Assembly (NCBI GenBank): GCA_035529435.1
Contig: DATKWS010000025.1
Span: 1-8,593, forward strand
From: DATKWS01 sp035529435
Lineage (GTDB): Bacteria > Krumholzibacteriota > Krumholzibacteriia > Krumholzibacteriales > Krumholzibacteriaceae
DNA length: 8,593 nucleotides
Reading direction: 5' to 3'
Below, one piece after another: positions 1 to 4,978 of the stretch; positions within the stretch are counted from its first letter, which is position 1; every line of letters begins with the position of its first letter. Both the position numbers and the translations under genes were made by a program. The notes beneath the pieces were generated by a model. The model had not been told where the DNA came from. It saw only the letters and a list, made by a program, of their open reading frames with translations, and made no database searches.

Positions 1-188
1 TCGTCATCCCGGTCGTTATCGACATCGGCGATGAAATAATCCCTGCGTAAAGCAGGATCGAATTCGTGGACCATGACCGCCCGGAGCCTCATAGGGAGAA
101 GAGGATCGATTTCGCCGCCGAGCGCGGCACCAGGCTGGATAAGCAGGAATAAAATCGCCAAATTATAGAGTATACTCTGTATGCGCAT
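1..188 (-). CDS. Exported protein with FG-GAP/VCBS-like repeat, N-terminal part (runs off the left edge)
   Basis: Reading leftwards from an ATG at 188, 62 codons stay open to the window edge. The first ~24 residues form a signal peptide: MRIQ, then a hydrophobic stretch (ILYNLAILFLLI), then a small-residue cleavage region around PGAALGG. The mature part contains YFIADVDNDRDD (residues 51-62), an acidic D-x-D-x-D-x-x-D pattern like the calcium-binding loop of FG-GAP/VCBS repeats in secreted beta-propeller proteins. The protein is therefore probably exported to the periplasm or surface; its function is unknown. The Shine-Dalgarno is weak (GGTGG about 12 nt upstream), so the exact start is uncertain, although the signal peptide fits this ATG well. 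It is transcribed divergently from the ADP-ribosylglycohydrolase gene. The family call rests on one loop only; the rest lies outside the window. Confidence 0.6.
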   Translation of the reverse strand, partial: MRIQSILYNLAILFLLIQPGAALGGEIDPLLPMRLRAVMVHEFDPALRRDYFIADVDNDRDD

Positions 189-303
189 TGTTATTTGCCA
201 CCCGAAGATCGCCCGATACACGGAGCGGCAGCACAGACTAAGGGCGGTGATTCTTTCAACAGATGCCGAATAGATTGCAGCGTTCCCCTTAAAATATTGT
301 AAT

Positions 304-348
304 AGCATATCTTATTGGCTATGAGAAGTCAATAGCTATGTATATGCT
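304..348. repeat. AT-rich nested inverted repeat in the divergent spacer
   Basis: AGCATAT (304-310) is the exact reverse complement of ATATGCT (342-348). Inside it, TATTG (313-317) pairs with CAATA (330-334). The repeat sits in the 239-bp spacer (189-427) between two divergent genes and is AT-rich, as promoter regions often are. It could be an operator or an RNA hairpin in a leader. I see no convincing -35/-10 pair for either gene. Arms of this length can arise by chance. Confidence 0.3.
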
Positions 349-427
349 CTCAGGTATGTTGCCGCATCACCTCGATATTGCTACCATATGTGCTTGTTAT
401 TGAGCATGATCGTGTTGTGAGAAATCC

Positions 428-1348
428 ATGAGTTTCAATTTGGACTTACATAACCGCTTCCGCGGCTGCCTGCTGGGTCTCGCAACCGGCGATTCGATAG
501 GCACGACGCTCGAGTTCCGCCGCCGTGGCAGCTTCACGCCGATTTCCGATATGATCGGAGGAGGTCCTTTCGATCTCGCACCGGGCCGGTGGACGGACGA
601 TACGTCCATGGCCCTCTGCCTTGCGGCGAGCCTCGTCGAGAAACGGGGCTTCGACGCGGCTGACCAAATGAAGCGCTACCTTCGTTGGATCGATGAGGGG
701 TACATGAGCAGCACCGGCCGTTGCTTCGACATCGGCAACACGACGGCACGGGCCGTTGCTCAATTCCGAACTACCGGCGATCCCTTCGCGGGGTCGACGG
801 ATCCCTTTTCATCGGGGAACGGGTCGATCATGCGCCTCGCTCCGGTGCCGATGTGTTTTTACCCGAACGAAGAGGCGGCTGTCCGGTACGCCGCCGAAAG
901 CTCCCGAACGACGCACGGTGCGGTTGAGTGCGTTGACGCGTGCCGCCTGCTCGCGGGGATCATCGTGCGCGCGCTCGACGGGTCGGGAAAAGAGGATGTG
1001 CTCTTCGCGGAGAGCGATCGTTTCGAGGGGGCGGCGGCGATCGCTGCGATCGCCCGCGGAGAATACCGGGACAAGCTGGAAAAGGGGATTCGGGGCTCGG
1101 GCAACGTCGCCGAGAGCCTCGAGGCCGCCCTGTGGTGCTTCTACCGTACGGATTCGTTTGAGACCGCCATCCTGCGGGCCGCGAACCTCGGCGACGATGC
1201 GGACACAACGGCGGCCGTTTGCGGTCAGGTGGCCGGGGCGTACTACGGGATGTCCGGCATCCCGGACCGCTGGCTCGAGCGGTTGGCCTTGAGGGAGGAG
1301 ATTTGCTCCCTGGCGGACCGGCTCTGCAATGCCGAAGAAGCTGTTTAG
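428..1348 (+). CDS. ADP-ribosylglycohydrolase family protein (DraG/ARH type)
   Basis: Family members are soluble, Mg-dependent hydrolases that remove ADP-ribose from proteins, nucleic acids or small molecules; DraG, for instance, reactivates ADP-ribosylated dinitrogenase reductase. All hallmark motifs are present in the 306 residues. The N-terminal GCLLGLATGDSIG (13-25) is followed by WTDDTS (55-60), whose Thr and two Asp bind metal. GNGSIMRLAPVP (130-141) and the TTHGA histidine region (161-165) come next. The C-terminal LGDDADT (254-260) supplies the second metal-binding Asp/Asp/Thr set. Length is normal for the family and no key residue is missing. The start at 428 places the conserved GCLLG block 13 residues in, as expected; its ribosome site is only a weak GTGAGA-type sequence. 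It is the first gene of a same-strand group that continues to 3085. The substrate cannot be told from sequence: no nitrogenase or ADP-ribosyltransferase gene is nearby, so a DraG role in nitrogen control is not supported. Confidence 0.93.
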   Translation: MSFNLDLHNRFRGCLLGLATGDSIGTTLEFRRRGSFTPISDMIGGGPFDLAPGRWTDDTSMALCLAASLVEKRGFDAADQMKRYLRWIDEGYMSSTGRCFDIGNTTARAVAQFRTTGDPFAGSTDPFSSGNGSIMRLAPVPMCFYPNEEAAVRYAAESSRTTHGAVECVDACRLLAGIIVRALDGSGKEDVLFAESDRFEGAAAIAAIARGEYRDKLEKGIRGSGNVAESLEAALWCFYRTDSFETAILRAANLGDDADTTAAVCGQVAGAYYGMSGIPDRWLERLALREEICSLADRLCNAEEAV

Positions 1349-1377
1349 CTCCCGAAGTCGAGCTGATCGAGTGTACC

Positions 1378-1494
1378 ATGCAGCACATACTATTCGACCT
1401 GGAAGCCACCTGTTGGGAAAAGGGATCCTCCATCGACAGGATTGCGCAAAAGACACTTCCACTGTATTATGCGAAGAGGGGCCGTGGGGGGTAG
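1378..1494 (+). pseudogene. 5' remnant of an ERI1/KapD-like 3'-5' exonuclease gene
   Basis: An ATG at 1378, 30 nt after the ADP-ribosylglycohydrolase stop, opens a 38-codon frame. It begins MQHILFDLEATCWEKG and continues SSIDR. This matches the N-terminus of DEDD-superfamily exonucleases of the ERI1/KapD type, whose first strand carries Exo I (F-D-x-E-A-T-C-W-E, with D7 and E9 as metal ligands). Full-length members are about 180 residues and continue with a block like EIIEIGAV. Here similarity stops after about residue 21 and the frame runs through an unrelated tail (IAQKTLPLYYAKRGRGG) to a TAG. None of the other frames between 1440 and 1550 restores Exo II or Exo III. I read it as a gene cut by a deletion, leaving a non-catalytic stub. 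The alternative is a chance match, which the run FDLEATCWE makes unlikely. Confidence 0.6.
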
Positions 1495-1550
1495 AATGGG
1501 TAGGCGACACGGTATACTGTACCGGTAACGAAGACGCGGAGGAGCGTACT

Positions 1551-1715
1551 ATGCCGAAGATTCAATCCGGTGACCGGTGCGCGGATTGCACGCACTGCAG
1601 GAGCTGGAGCCACGATCGGAAAAAAGCGACCTGTGATCTATACCATGAAGAGGGTTTTCATCCGGATCGCCCGGTGCCACAGAAGTGCGTGGGAAAGGTC
1701 GAACGGCGATTCTGA
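1551..1715 (+). CDS. Small Cys-rich, probably metal-binding protein (54 aa)
   Basis: The start is the ATG at 1551, which has a strong GGAGGAG ribosome site just upstream. A longer in-frame reading from 1329 overlaps the ADP-ribosylglycohydrolase gene and the exonuclease remnant and has no such site. The protein has CADCTHC at residues 10-16 (C-x2-C-x2-C), then C28 and C46, with His at 15, 21, 32 and 37. This spacing suggests a zinc or iron-sulfur site. There is no signal peptide or membrane segment, and Lys and Arg are frequent. I do not recognise the family. It lies 99 bp ahead of the DUF2284 gene, itself a Cys-rich metal protein, in the same orientation, so a shared metal-related role is possible but unproven. 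Confidence 0.65.
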   Translation: MPKIQSGDRCADCTHCRSWSHDRKKATCDLYHEEGFHPDRPVPQKCVGKVERRF

Positions 1716-1771
1716 TTTGATGGACGGATAGTCGAAGGCAGTAGTTGCGCGGACACGAGGAGGAAGACACC

Positions 1772-1867
1772 ATGGAGATGCTTGAGTGGATCGATAGAGG
1801 GAGGTTCAGTCGCGATGATCGACAGGCAGCAGCTCGAAGGGCTCTTTCGAGAGCACGGGTTCGATGA
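1772..1867 (+). CDS. Possible 31-codon upstream ORF overlapping the DUF2284 start
   Basis: The ATG at 1772 has one of the best ribosome sites in the window: AGGAGG at 1758-1763 with 8-nt spacing. The frame begins MEMLEWIDRGRFSRDDRQ and ends at TGA 1865-1867. It overlaps the first 53 nt of the DUF2284 gene in another frame. It could be a leader peptide whose translation exposes or opens the DUF2284 start. It could also be debris from an older start. The encoded peptide resembles nothing I know. Confidence 0.25.
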   Translation: MEMLEWIDRGRFSRDDRQAAARRALSRARVR

Positions 1868-2354
1868 CTTTCGATGGCTTCCCGCGGGGCAGATCGTCGT
1901 GGCCCAGTGGGTCCGCATGAAGTGCAAGTACGGGTGCCCCGAGTACGGTGTGAGCATGAACTGCCCTCCCAATAATCCTTCCGTCGCGGAGTGCGAGCGC
2001 TTCATCCGCGAGTACTCGGAGGCGGCGATCTTCCATTTCACGAGGTCGGTACCGAACCGCGAGGAGCGGCATAAGTGGTCCCGCGAGGAAAACAAGAAGC
2101 TCATCGACCTCGAGCGGACAGTGTTACTCAGCGGGCGTCATAAGGCCTTCATGCTTCTCATGGGGAGCTGCCCGCAGTGCGAGGAGTGCGTCGGGCGGTG
2201 GGAGGATTGCCGGCACCCGGGCTCCGGGCGGCCGACGCCCGAGGGGATGGCGGTGGATCTCTTCTCGACCGCGCACAGCGTGGGCTATCCCCTGGAGATC
2301 CTGGACGATTACTCGCGGCCGATGAACCGGTACGCGATTTTTCTGATCGAGTAG
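1815..2354 (+). CDS. DUF2284 family predicted metal-binding protein
   Basis: The product is 179 residues and cytosolic, with the eight-Cys pattern of DUF2284. The N-terminal group is MKCKYGCPEYG with C37 and C41, then C50 (MNCPPN) and C60. The C-terminal group is CPQCEEC (119-125) plus C132. DUF2284 proteins are thought to bind an Fe-S cluster or another metal through these cysteines; no reaction is firmly known. I chose the ATG at 1815 because the family starts close to this point (MIDRQQLEGLFREHGF) and GGGAGG at 1799-1804 lies 10 nt upstream. A TTG at 1782 in the same frame would add 11 unlike residues. The gene follows the small Cys-rich gene and is 17 nt from the methyltransferase start, so these two are probably cotranscribed. 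No key Cys is missing. Confidence 0.88.
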   Translation: MIDRQQLEGLFREHGFDDFRWLPAGQIVVAQWVRMKCKYGCPEYGVSMNCPPNNPSVAECERFIREYSEAAIFHFTRSVPNREERHKWSREENKKLIDLERTVLLSGRHKAFMLLMGSCPQCEECVGRWEDCRHPGSGRPTPEGMAVDLFSTAHSVGYPLEILDDYSRPMNRYAIFLIE

Positions 2355-2371
2355 ATCGGGGGGCTTGTTCC

Positions 2372-3085
2372 ATGCGTAAAGCGATCAGGAAGGCGGTGAA
2401 GGACGCCTTTTCCAAGCTCGGCTACCGGATCACGAGGATACCGAAGAATGCGGAGTGGCGGCCCGGATATACGCTCCATACGTACTTGAAGCCGGACGGC
2501 TCCTTTGATTACGAGAAGTATCGGTGGATTCAAATAGAGGGGAATAAAAAAAAGATCGATATTGTCTGGGTGCTCGAGGAAAACATCGCTTTTTTGGCGG
2601 ATTACATCAAGAACGCCATAGGGATTCCCCAATTTGGAATCTGTCACGGGACCCGGAACGGCAAGGAGCAGGAATGGTTCAGGAAATATCTCGGTTGCGA
2701 GGTCATCGGCACGGAGATATCCGAAACCGCGGAGCAATTTCCACACACGATCCAGTGGGATTTTCACGAGACCAAACCCGAATGGATCGACGCGACCGAT
2801 TTTATATACAGCAATTCATTCGACCACAGCTATGATCCGCAGAAGTGTCTCGACGCGTGGATGAGCTGCATAAAGAAGGGCGGACTCTGCATTCTCGAGC
2901 ACAGCTCGGAGCACAGCCCGTGGGGTGCTTCGGAGCTCGACCCGTTCGGGGCGGACATCACACTCATGCCGTACCTCATTACCACATGGGGAGGGGGAAG
3001 GTACGGTGTGCGTGAGCTGATTCAGGCGCCGAAGAAGTTCGATTCGGTCAAGTATCTCTATTTTATCGTCATTCAAAAGTTTTAA
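2372..3085 (+). CDS. Degenerate class I SAM-dependent methyltransferase
   Basis: The 237-residue soluble protein has a Rossmann-like methyltransferase core after a basic N-terminal extension of about 85 residues. Strand 1 with its loop is PQFGICHGTRNGKEQEWF (86-103), which replaces the usual Gly-rich motif I. The acidic end of strand 2 is VIGTEIS with E115. The motif III region is IQWDFHE, with D130. The strand 4 region is DFIYSNSFDHSYDP (143-156), and strand 5 is KKGGLCILEHSSEH (168-181). This variant with CHGTRNG resembles methyltransferase-like proteins often found near polysaccharide genes, but no glycan genes are present here. The substrate is unknown. The start is the ATG at 2372 after a G-rich site, 17 nt downstream of the DUF2284 stop. 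A longer frame reaching back to 2177 is only overlap with DUF2284. The altered motif I leaves SAM binding unproven. Confidence 0.75.
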   Translation: MRKAIRKAVKDAFSKLGYRITRIPKNAEWRPGYTLHTYLKPDGSFDYEKYRWIQIEGNKKKIDIVWVLEENIAFLADYIKNAIGIPQFGICHGTRNGKEQEWFRKYLGCEVIGTEISETAEQFPHTIQWDFHETKPEWIDATDFIYSNSFDHSYDPQKCLDAWMSCIKKGGLCILEHSSEHSPWGASELDPFGADITLMPYLITTWGGGRYGVRELIQAPKKFDSVKYLYFIVIQKF

Positions 3086-3180
3086 AGCGATCCGGAGCGA
3101 TTCGCCCTACGCTCACGCGTGAGGAGCGCGGGAAGCCGGGACCGGGGATCGATTCATTCGACATGTAATCATATTCCAGG

Positions 3181-3294
3181 GGGGAGAGGTGCGCACTCAC
3201 CTCGTGGCTCCCACGGTCTGCACTGCGTCGTTGTGCGCCGTGAACGTGCGATACCGGTTCAAGAATCGCACGATTGGTTTTCGCACCTCTCCCC
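3181..3294. repeat. 114-nt element closed by a perfect 13-bp inverted repeat
   Basis: GGGGAGAGGTGCG (3181-3193) is the exact reverse complement of CGCACCTCTCCCC (3282-3294). Inside are three smaller hairpins in series: CGTGG/CCACG (3203-3207 and 3211-3215, 3-nt loop), GCAC/GTGC (3220-3223 and 3233-3236), and CGTGCGAT/ATCGCACG (3245-3252 and 3265-3272, 12-nt loop). The whole can fold as a cloverleaf-like three-arm structure. A chance 13-bp match within this distance is very unlikely. It may be a structured RNA, a MITE-like palindromic element, or a remnant of transposon ends. I see no clear target-site duplication and no match to tRNA, tmRNA, SRP or RNase P RNA. Confidence 0.6.
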
Positions 3295-3297
3295 ATC

Positions 3298-3357
3298 CTT
3301 CCACGGCATCCGTTGATGCAGGGAGATCCTTGCGATCTCCTGGGGGGATCGTGGAAG
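3298..3357. repeat. 60-nt bulged stem-loop next to the 13-bp inverted repeat
   Basis: CTTCCACG (3298-3305) pairs with CGTGGAAG (3350-3357). After a 2-nt bulge, ATCC (3308-3311) pairs with GGAT (3346-3349), giving 12 pairs in all. An apical hairpin GGAGATC/GATCTCC (3322-3328 and 3334-3340) has a 5-nt loop. It starts 3 nt after the previous element ends, so the two could be one larger RNA or DNA structure. No T-run follows, so it is not an ordinary terminator. Confidence 0.5.
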
Positions 3358-3382
3358 ATCGATCTATGTGACGGCACGAGAG

Positions 3383-3504
3383 GCGAAGCGAGGTGCGGAG
3401 GCACTCGAGGAAGGTTGGCGCAGTTTGCAGGAGGTGCTTCACGGGGATCTGTACAGGACGCACATCCGTGGCATTCACCTTCCCGGACCTCCACACCGCT
3501 TCGC
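3383..3504. repeat. 122-nt region of four nested inverted repeats
   Basis: Four stems nest in order: GCGAAGCG/CGCTTCGC (3383-3390 and 3497-3504), GGAGG/CCTCC (3397-3401 and 3488-3492), GGAAGGT/ACCTTCC (3409-3415 and 3477-3483), and CACGG/CCGTG (3440-3444 and 3466-3470). Together they form one long imperfect hairpin. A further nested pair follows immediately: GAGATTC/GAATCTC (3510-3516 and 3578-3584) around AGGGA/TCCCT (3544-3548 and 3572-3576). Single pairs of this length can be chance; the ordered nesting is what stands out. Confidence 0.4.
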
Positions 3505-3601
3505 ACAATGAGATTCGCCGGTAGAGTAATCGAGAATGCAGAGAGGGACGCGGATCACCTGTCAAACCGTATCCCTGGAATCTCTTCATCATCGACGGCC
3601 G

Positions 3602-3796
3602 TCATCGCATCTGTTGTTCGTCTAGCCACGATATCGGATCGAAAAAATCCGACATCAGCTCCCACATGCACAAAGTGCCGAATGCTGACCAATTGTACCG
3701 GGCGTACTCACACCAGAAATAGACGGCGGATGCATTTCCGCATACCGCCACCAGCACGACGGCAATCAACACAACCAGTATTAGTATCTTTTTCAT
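3602..3796 (-). CDS. Small exported aromatic-rich protein (64 aa)
   Basis: The start is fixed at 3796 by AGGAGG at 3803-3808 with 6-nt spacing; the longer reading from 3835 adds a charged stretch ahead of the signal peptide. Residues 1-24 are a Sec signal peptide: MKK, a long hydrophobic core rich in Leu, Ile and Val, then NASA before the likely cut at A24/V25. C19 is not in a lipobox, since the residue before it is Val. The mature 40 residues hold 11 aromatic residues and two Cys (C29 and C43) that could form one disulfide. The ATG overlaps the stop of the upstream gene as ATGA, so translation is probably coupled and the two products may work together. Function is unknown. If the signal peptide is not cut, it would be a single-pass membrane protein. 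Confidence 0.72.
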   Translation of the reverse strand: MKKILILVVLIAVVLVAVCGNASAVYFWCEYARYNWSAFGTLCMWELMSDFFDPISWLDEQQMR

Positions 3797-4392
3797 CTCT
3801 TTCCTCCTTTCGTCATGACGTTCTCGACCGTGCATCCAATAACCAAGTCGGGTGTCTGTGAGATCGGAAATTTGAAGAACAGAACAGGATTGCCGACCGG
3901 TGTCTTGAAGACGTCACACTTCTCGCCGCCGACAGGGACGAACCCTTTCATATCGCCGCTTCTCACCAGCACTCCCGGCTGCGAAAGGCGTTGTATGAGA
4001 AATTCCACGCTCGCCACGGTGCATGTATCGCCCTTGTAAACACAGGTCATATTGACAACACTGTTTTTGCTCCAGTACGTGATGAGATCGTCTGGAATCT
4101 GGAGAGCAAATCCCACGAATTTCTCCGGCTCGTCCATCATGTGTTCGAAGGCCGAGAACTCCAAGAAAACGCCGGCATCAAATGCTCTGAATTTTCCGGT
4201 TGAGTACCAATCCACGAGTTCGACACCGGACTTCGCACTCCAGATATTCCAGCCGAGAGTGTCTTCATACAGGGGTATGGTGGCATTTATCCCGGCGGAG
4301 CCTTTCTTCTTGGCCTCAGAATCGGGAGTAACGCACGCAAGCACAACACACAGAAGTAAGATCAATCCCCGCCATCTCATAGAACAGTTCAT
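3793..4392 (-). CDS. Putative exported lipoprotein of unknown function (199 aa)
   Basis: The start at 4392 has an AGAGGT ribosome site 5 nt upstream (4398-4403); the next ATG, 12 nt in, has none. The N-terminus MNCSMRWRG precedes a hydrophobic core LILLLCVVLAC. Its V17-L18-A19-C20 is a slightly atypical lipobox, so a lipid-anchored protein is likely. A soluble form cut after SEA (25-27) is also possible. The mature part begins KKKGSAGIN and is a mixed, probably beta-rich domain with four Cys (117, 124, 159 and 187), enough for two disulfides. I do not recognise the family. It forms a two-gene unit with the 64-residue exported protein downstream (ATGA overlap). No promoter is obvious in the AT-rich region upstream. 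Confidence 0.78.
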   Translation of the reverse strand: MNCSMRWRGLILLLCVVLACVTPDSEAKKKGSAGINATIPLYEDTLGWNIWSAKSGVELVDWYSTGKFRAFDAGVFLEFSAFEHMMDEPEKFVGFALQIPDDLITYWSKNSVVNMTCVYKGDTCTVASVEFLIQRLSQPGVLVRSGDMKGFVPVGGEKCDVFKTPVGNPVLFFKFPISQTPDLVIGCTVENVMTKGGKR

Positions 4393-4978
4393 CGCGTACC
4401 TCTATTTTCCCACTCCTCCATAAACAGCGTCATGCAGGCGCTCCTGCTTTCCGTCATCATTCCAGGTGTAGTTGGAATATGTTCGATCGCAGGGTGGCCC
4501 AACGGCGCCGGCCGGTTGGGCGTCAGATGTCGGTCGTGAGATACAATCCCCCCTTGCAATGAGTGCTGAACGGGTTCCGTTTCGCTTTATGTATATTCAA
4601 AAATGATTCCATCTGTGTGGGAGGGAGTGTGTACACTGTTCAGGGGAAGGCCTGCGCAAACGGTGTGATGGATAACGTGCTGATTCTGTGTGCGTTAGAA
4701 AAGCGTGGCATTTTTGATTATGGGAAGATTATGTGTGAGTAGACGTGTGGAAGAAGGTCTTTAACTGTTGGTGAACTGTATCACTCATATTTTTTGATAC
4801 AAGTAGCTTCCCGTAATTTATTTGAATATTTGTGCGTGTACGATTTGATGCAGTTGATGCAGCTTTGACATTGTAACGCTGTTTAAACTCCTTGCCGCAG
4901 TATAAAAACCGATGATTTTTCTCTCTTTCAGGCTCGGAATATCCCTCGCCGTGAAAGACACGCGGCGTGCGGCGCCTC
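4393..4978. other. 586-bp AT-richer gap without a confident gene
   Basis: It separates two minus-strand genes and should hold the promoter of the 4392 gene. It is visibly richer in A+T than its neighbours, especially 4590-4930. A hairpin CCCAAC/GTTGGG (4498-4503 and 4515-4520) with a GC-rich core lies at 4498-4520, without a T-run. TGTATCA/TGATACA (4777-4783 and 4795-4801) is a 7-bp inverted repeat. Two short frames overlap on opposite strands: a 29-codon minus frame (4612 to 4523, ending GGLYLTTDI) and a 59-codon plus frame (GTG 4563 to TAG 4742). Neither has a ribosome site. No clean terminator for the 4979 gene is visible. Confidence 0.6.
4845..4862. repeat. Two tandem copies of TTGATGCAG
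   Basis: The 9-bp unit TTGATGCAG occurs twice head to tail. A TTGACA box follows at 4865-4870. Tandem sites like this can be protein-binding sites, but no suitably spaced -10 box or plus-strand gene follows, so the role is unclear. Confidence 0.4.

Larger units (their letters stand above)
3086..3601. other. 516-bp gap without a confident gene, rich in inverted repeats
   Basis: No frame has a good ribosome site or recognisable motif. Two weak coding candidates exist. One is a 131-codon minus-strand frame, 3592 to 3197, that starts 9 nt beyond the stop of the 3602-3796 gene but has no Shine-Dalgarno. The other is a start-less plus-strand frame ending at 3511 (…EALEEGWRSLQEVLHG…) that looks like a decayed gene piece. 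A perfect 12-bp palindrome lies at 3112-3123 (CTCACGCGTGAG). Most of the rest, 3181-3584, folds into successive stem-loops described separately. Confidence 0.55.

Noticed and set aside
756..1292. 178-codon plus-strand ORF inside the ADP-ribosylglycohydrolase gene
   Set aside because: Arg/Ser-rich frame shadow of a gene with all family motifs intact.
1329..1550. Upstream extension of the Cys-rich gene to an ATG at 1329
   Set aside because: It overlaps the end of the ADP-ribosylglycohydrolase and the exonuclease remnant, whereas the ATG at 1551 has a strong ribosome site.
2177..2371. Upstream extension of the methyltransferase frame
   Set aside because: It is antiphase overlap with the DUF2284 coding region. 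The ATG at 2372 is well placed after the DUF2284 stop.
3245..3272. tRNA T-arm-like sequence (GGTTCAAGA in a hairpin)
   Set aside because: The stem does not fit a 5-bp T-arm and no acceptor, D or anticodon arms surround it.
3311..3511. Start-less plus-strand frame with a protein-like helix
   Set aside because: No start codon with a ribosome site, flanked by stops and overlapping nested inverted repeats. It could be a decayed fragment but cannot be supported.
3197..3592. 131-codon minus-strand ORF that could be a third gene after the exported pair
   Set aside because: No Shine-Dalgarno, no recognisable motif, Ser/Arg/Thr/Pro-rich composition, and it covers the structured repeats. Kept only as a weak alternative.
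3274..3861. 195-codon plus-strand ORF
   Set aside because: It runs antisense over the well-supported 64-residue exported gene and into the one before it, and has low-complexity Arg/Ser/Thr-rich composition.
4498..4520. GC-rich hairpin as a terminator
   Set aside because: No T-run follows on either strand and no gene ends close by.
4563..4742. 59-codon plus-strand ORF starting with GTG
   Set aside because: No ribosome site, no family resemblance, and frames of this length are expected by chance in AT-rich sequence.
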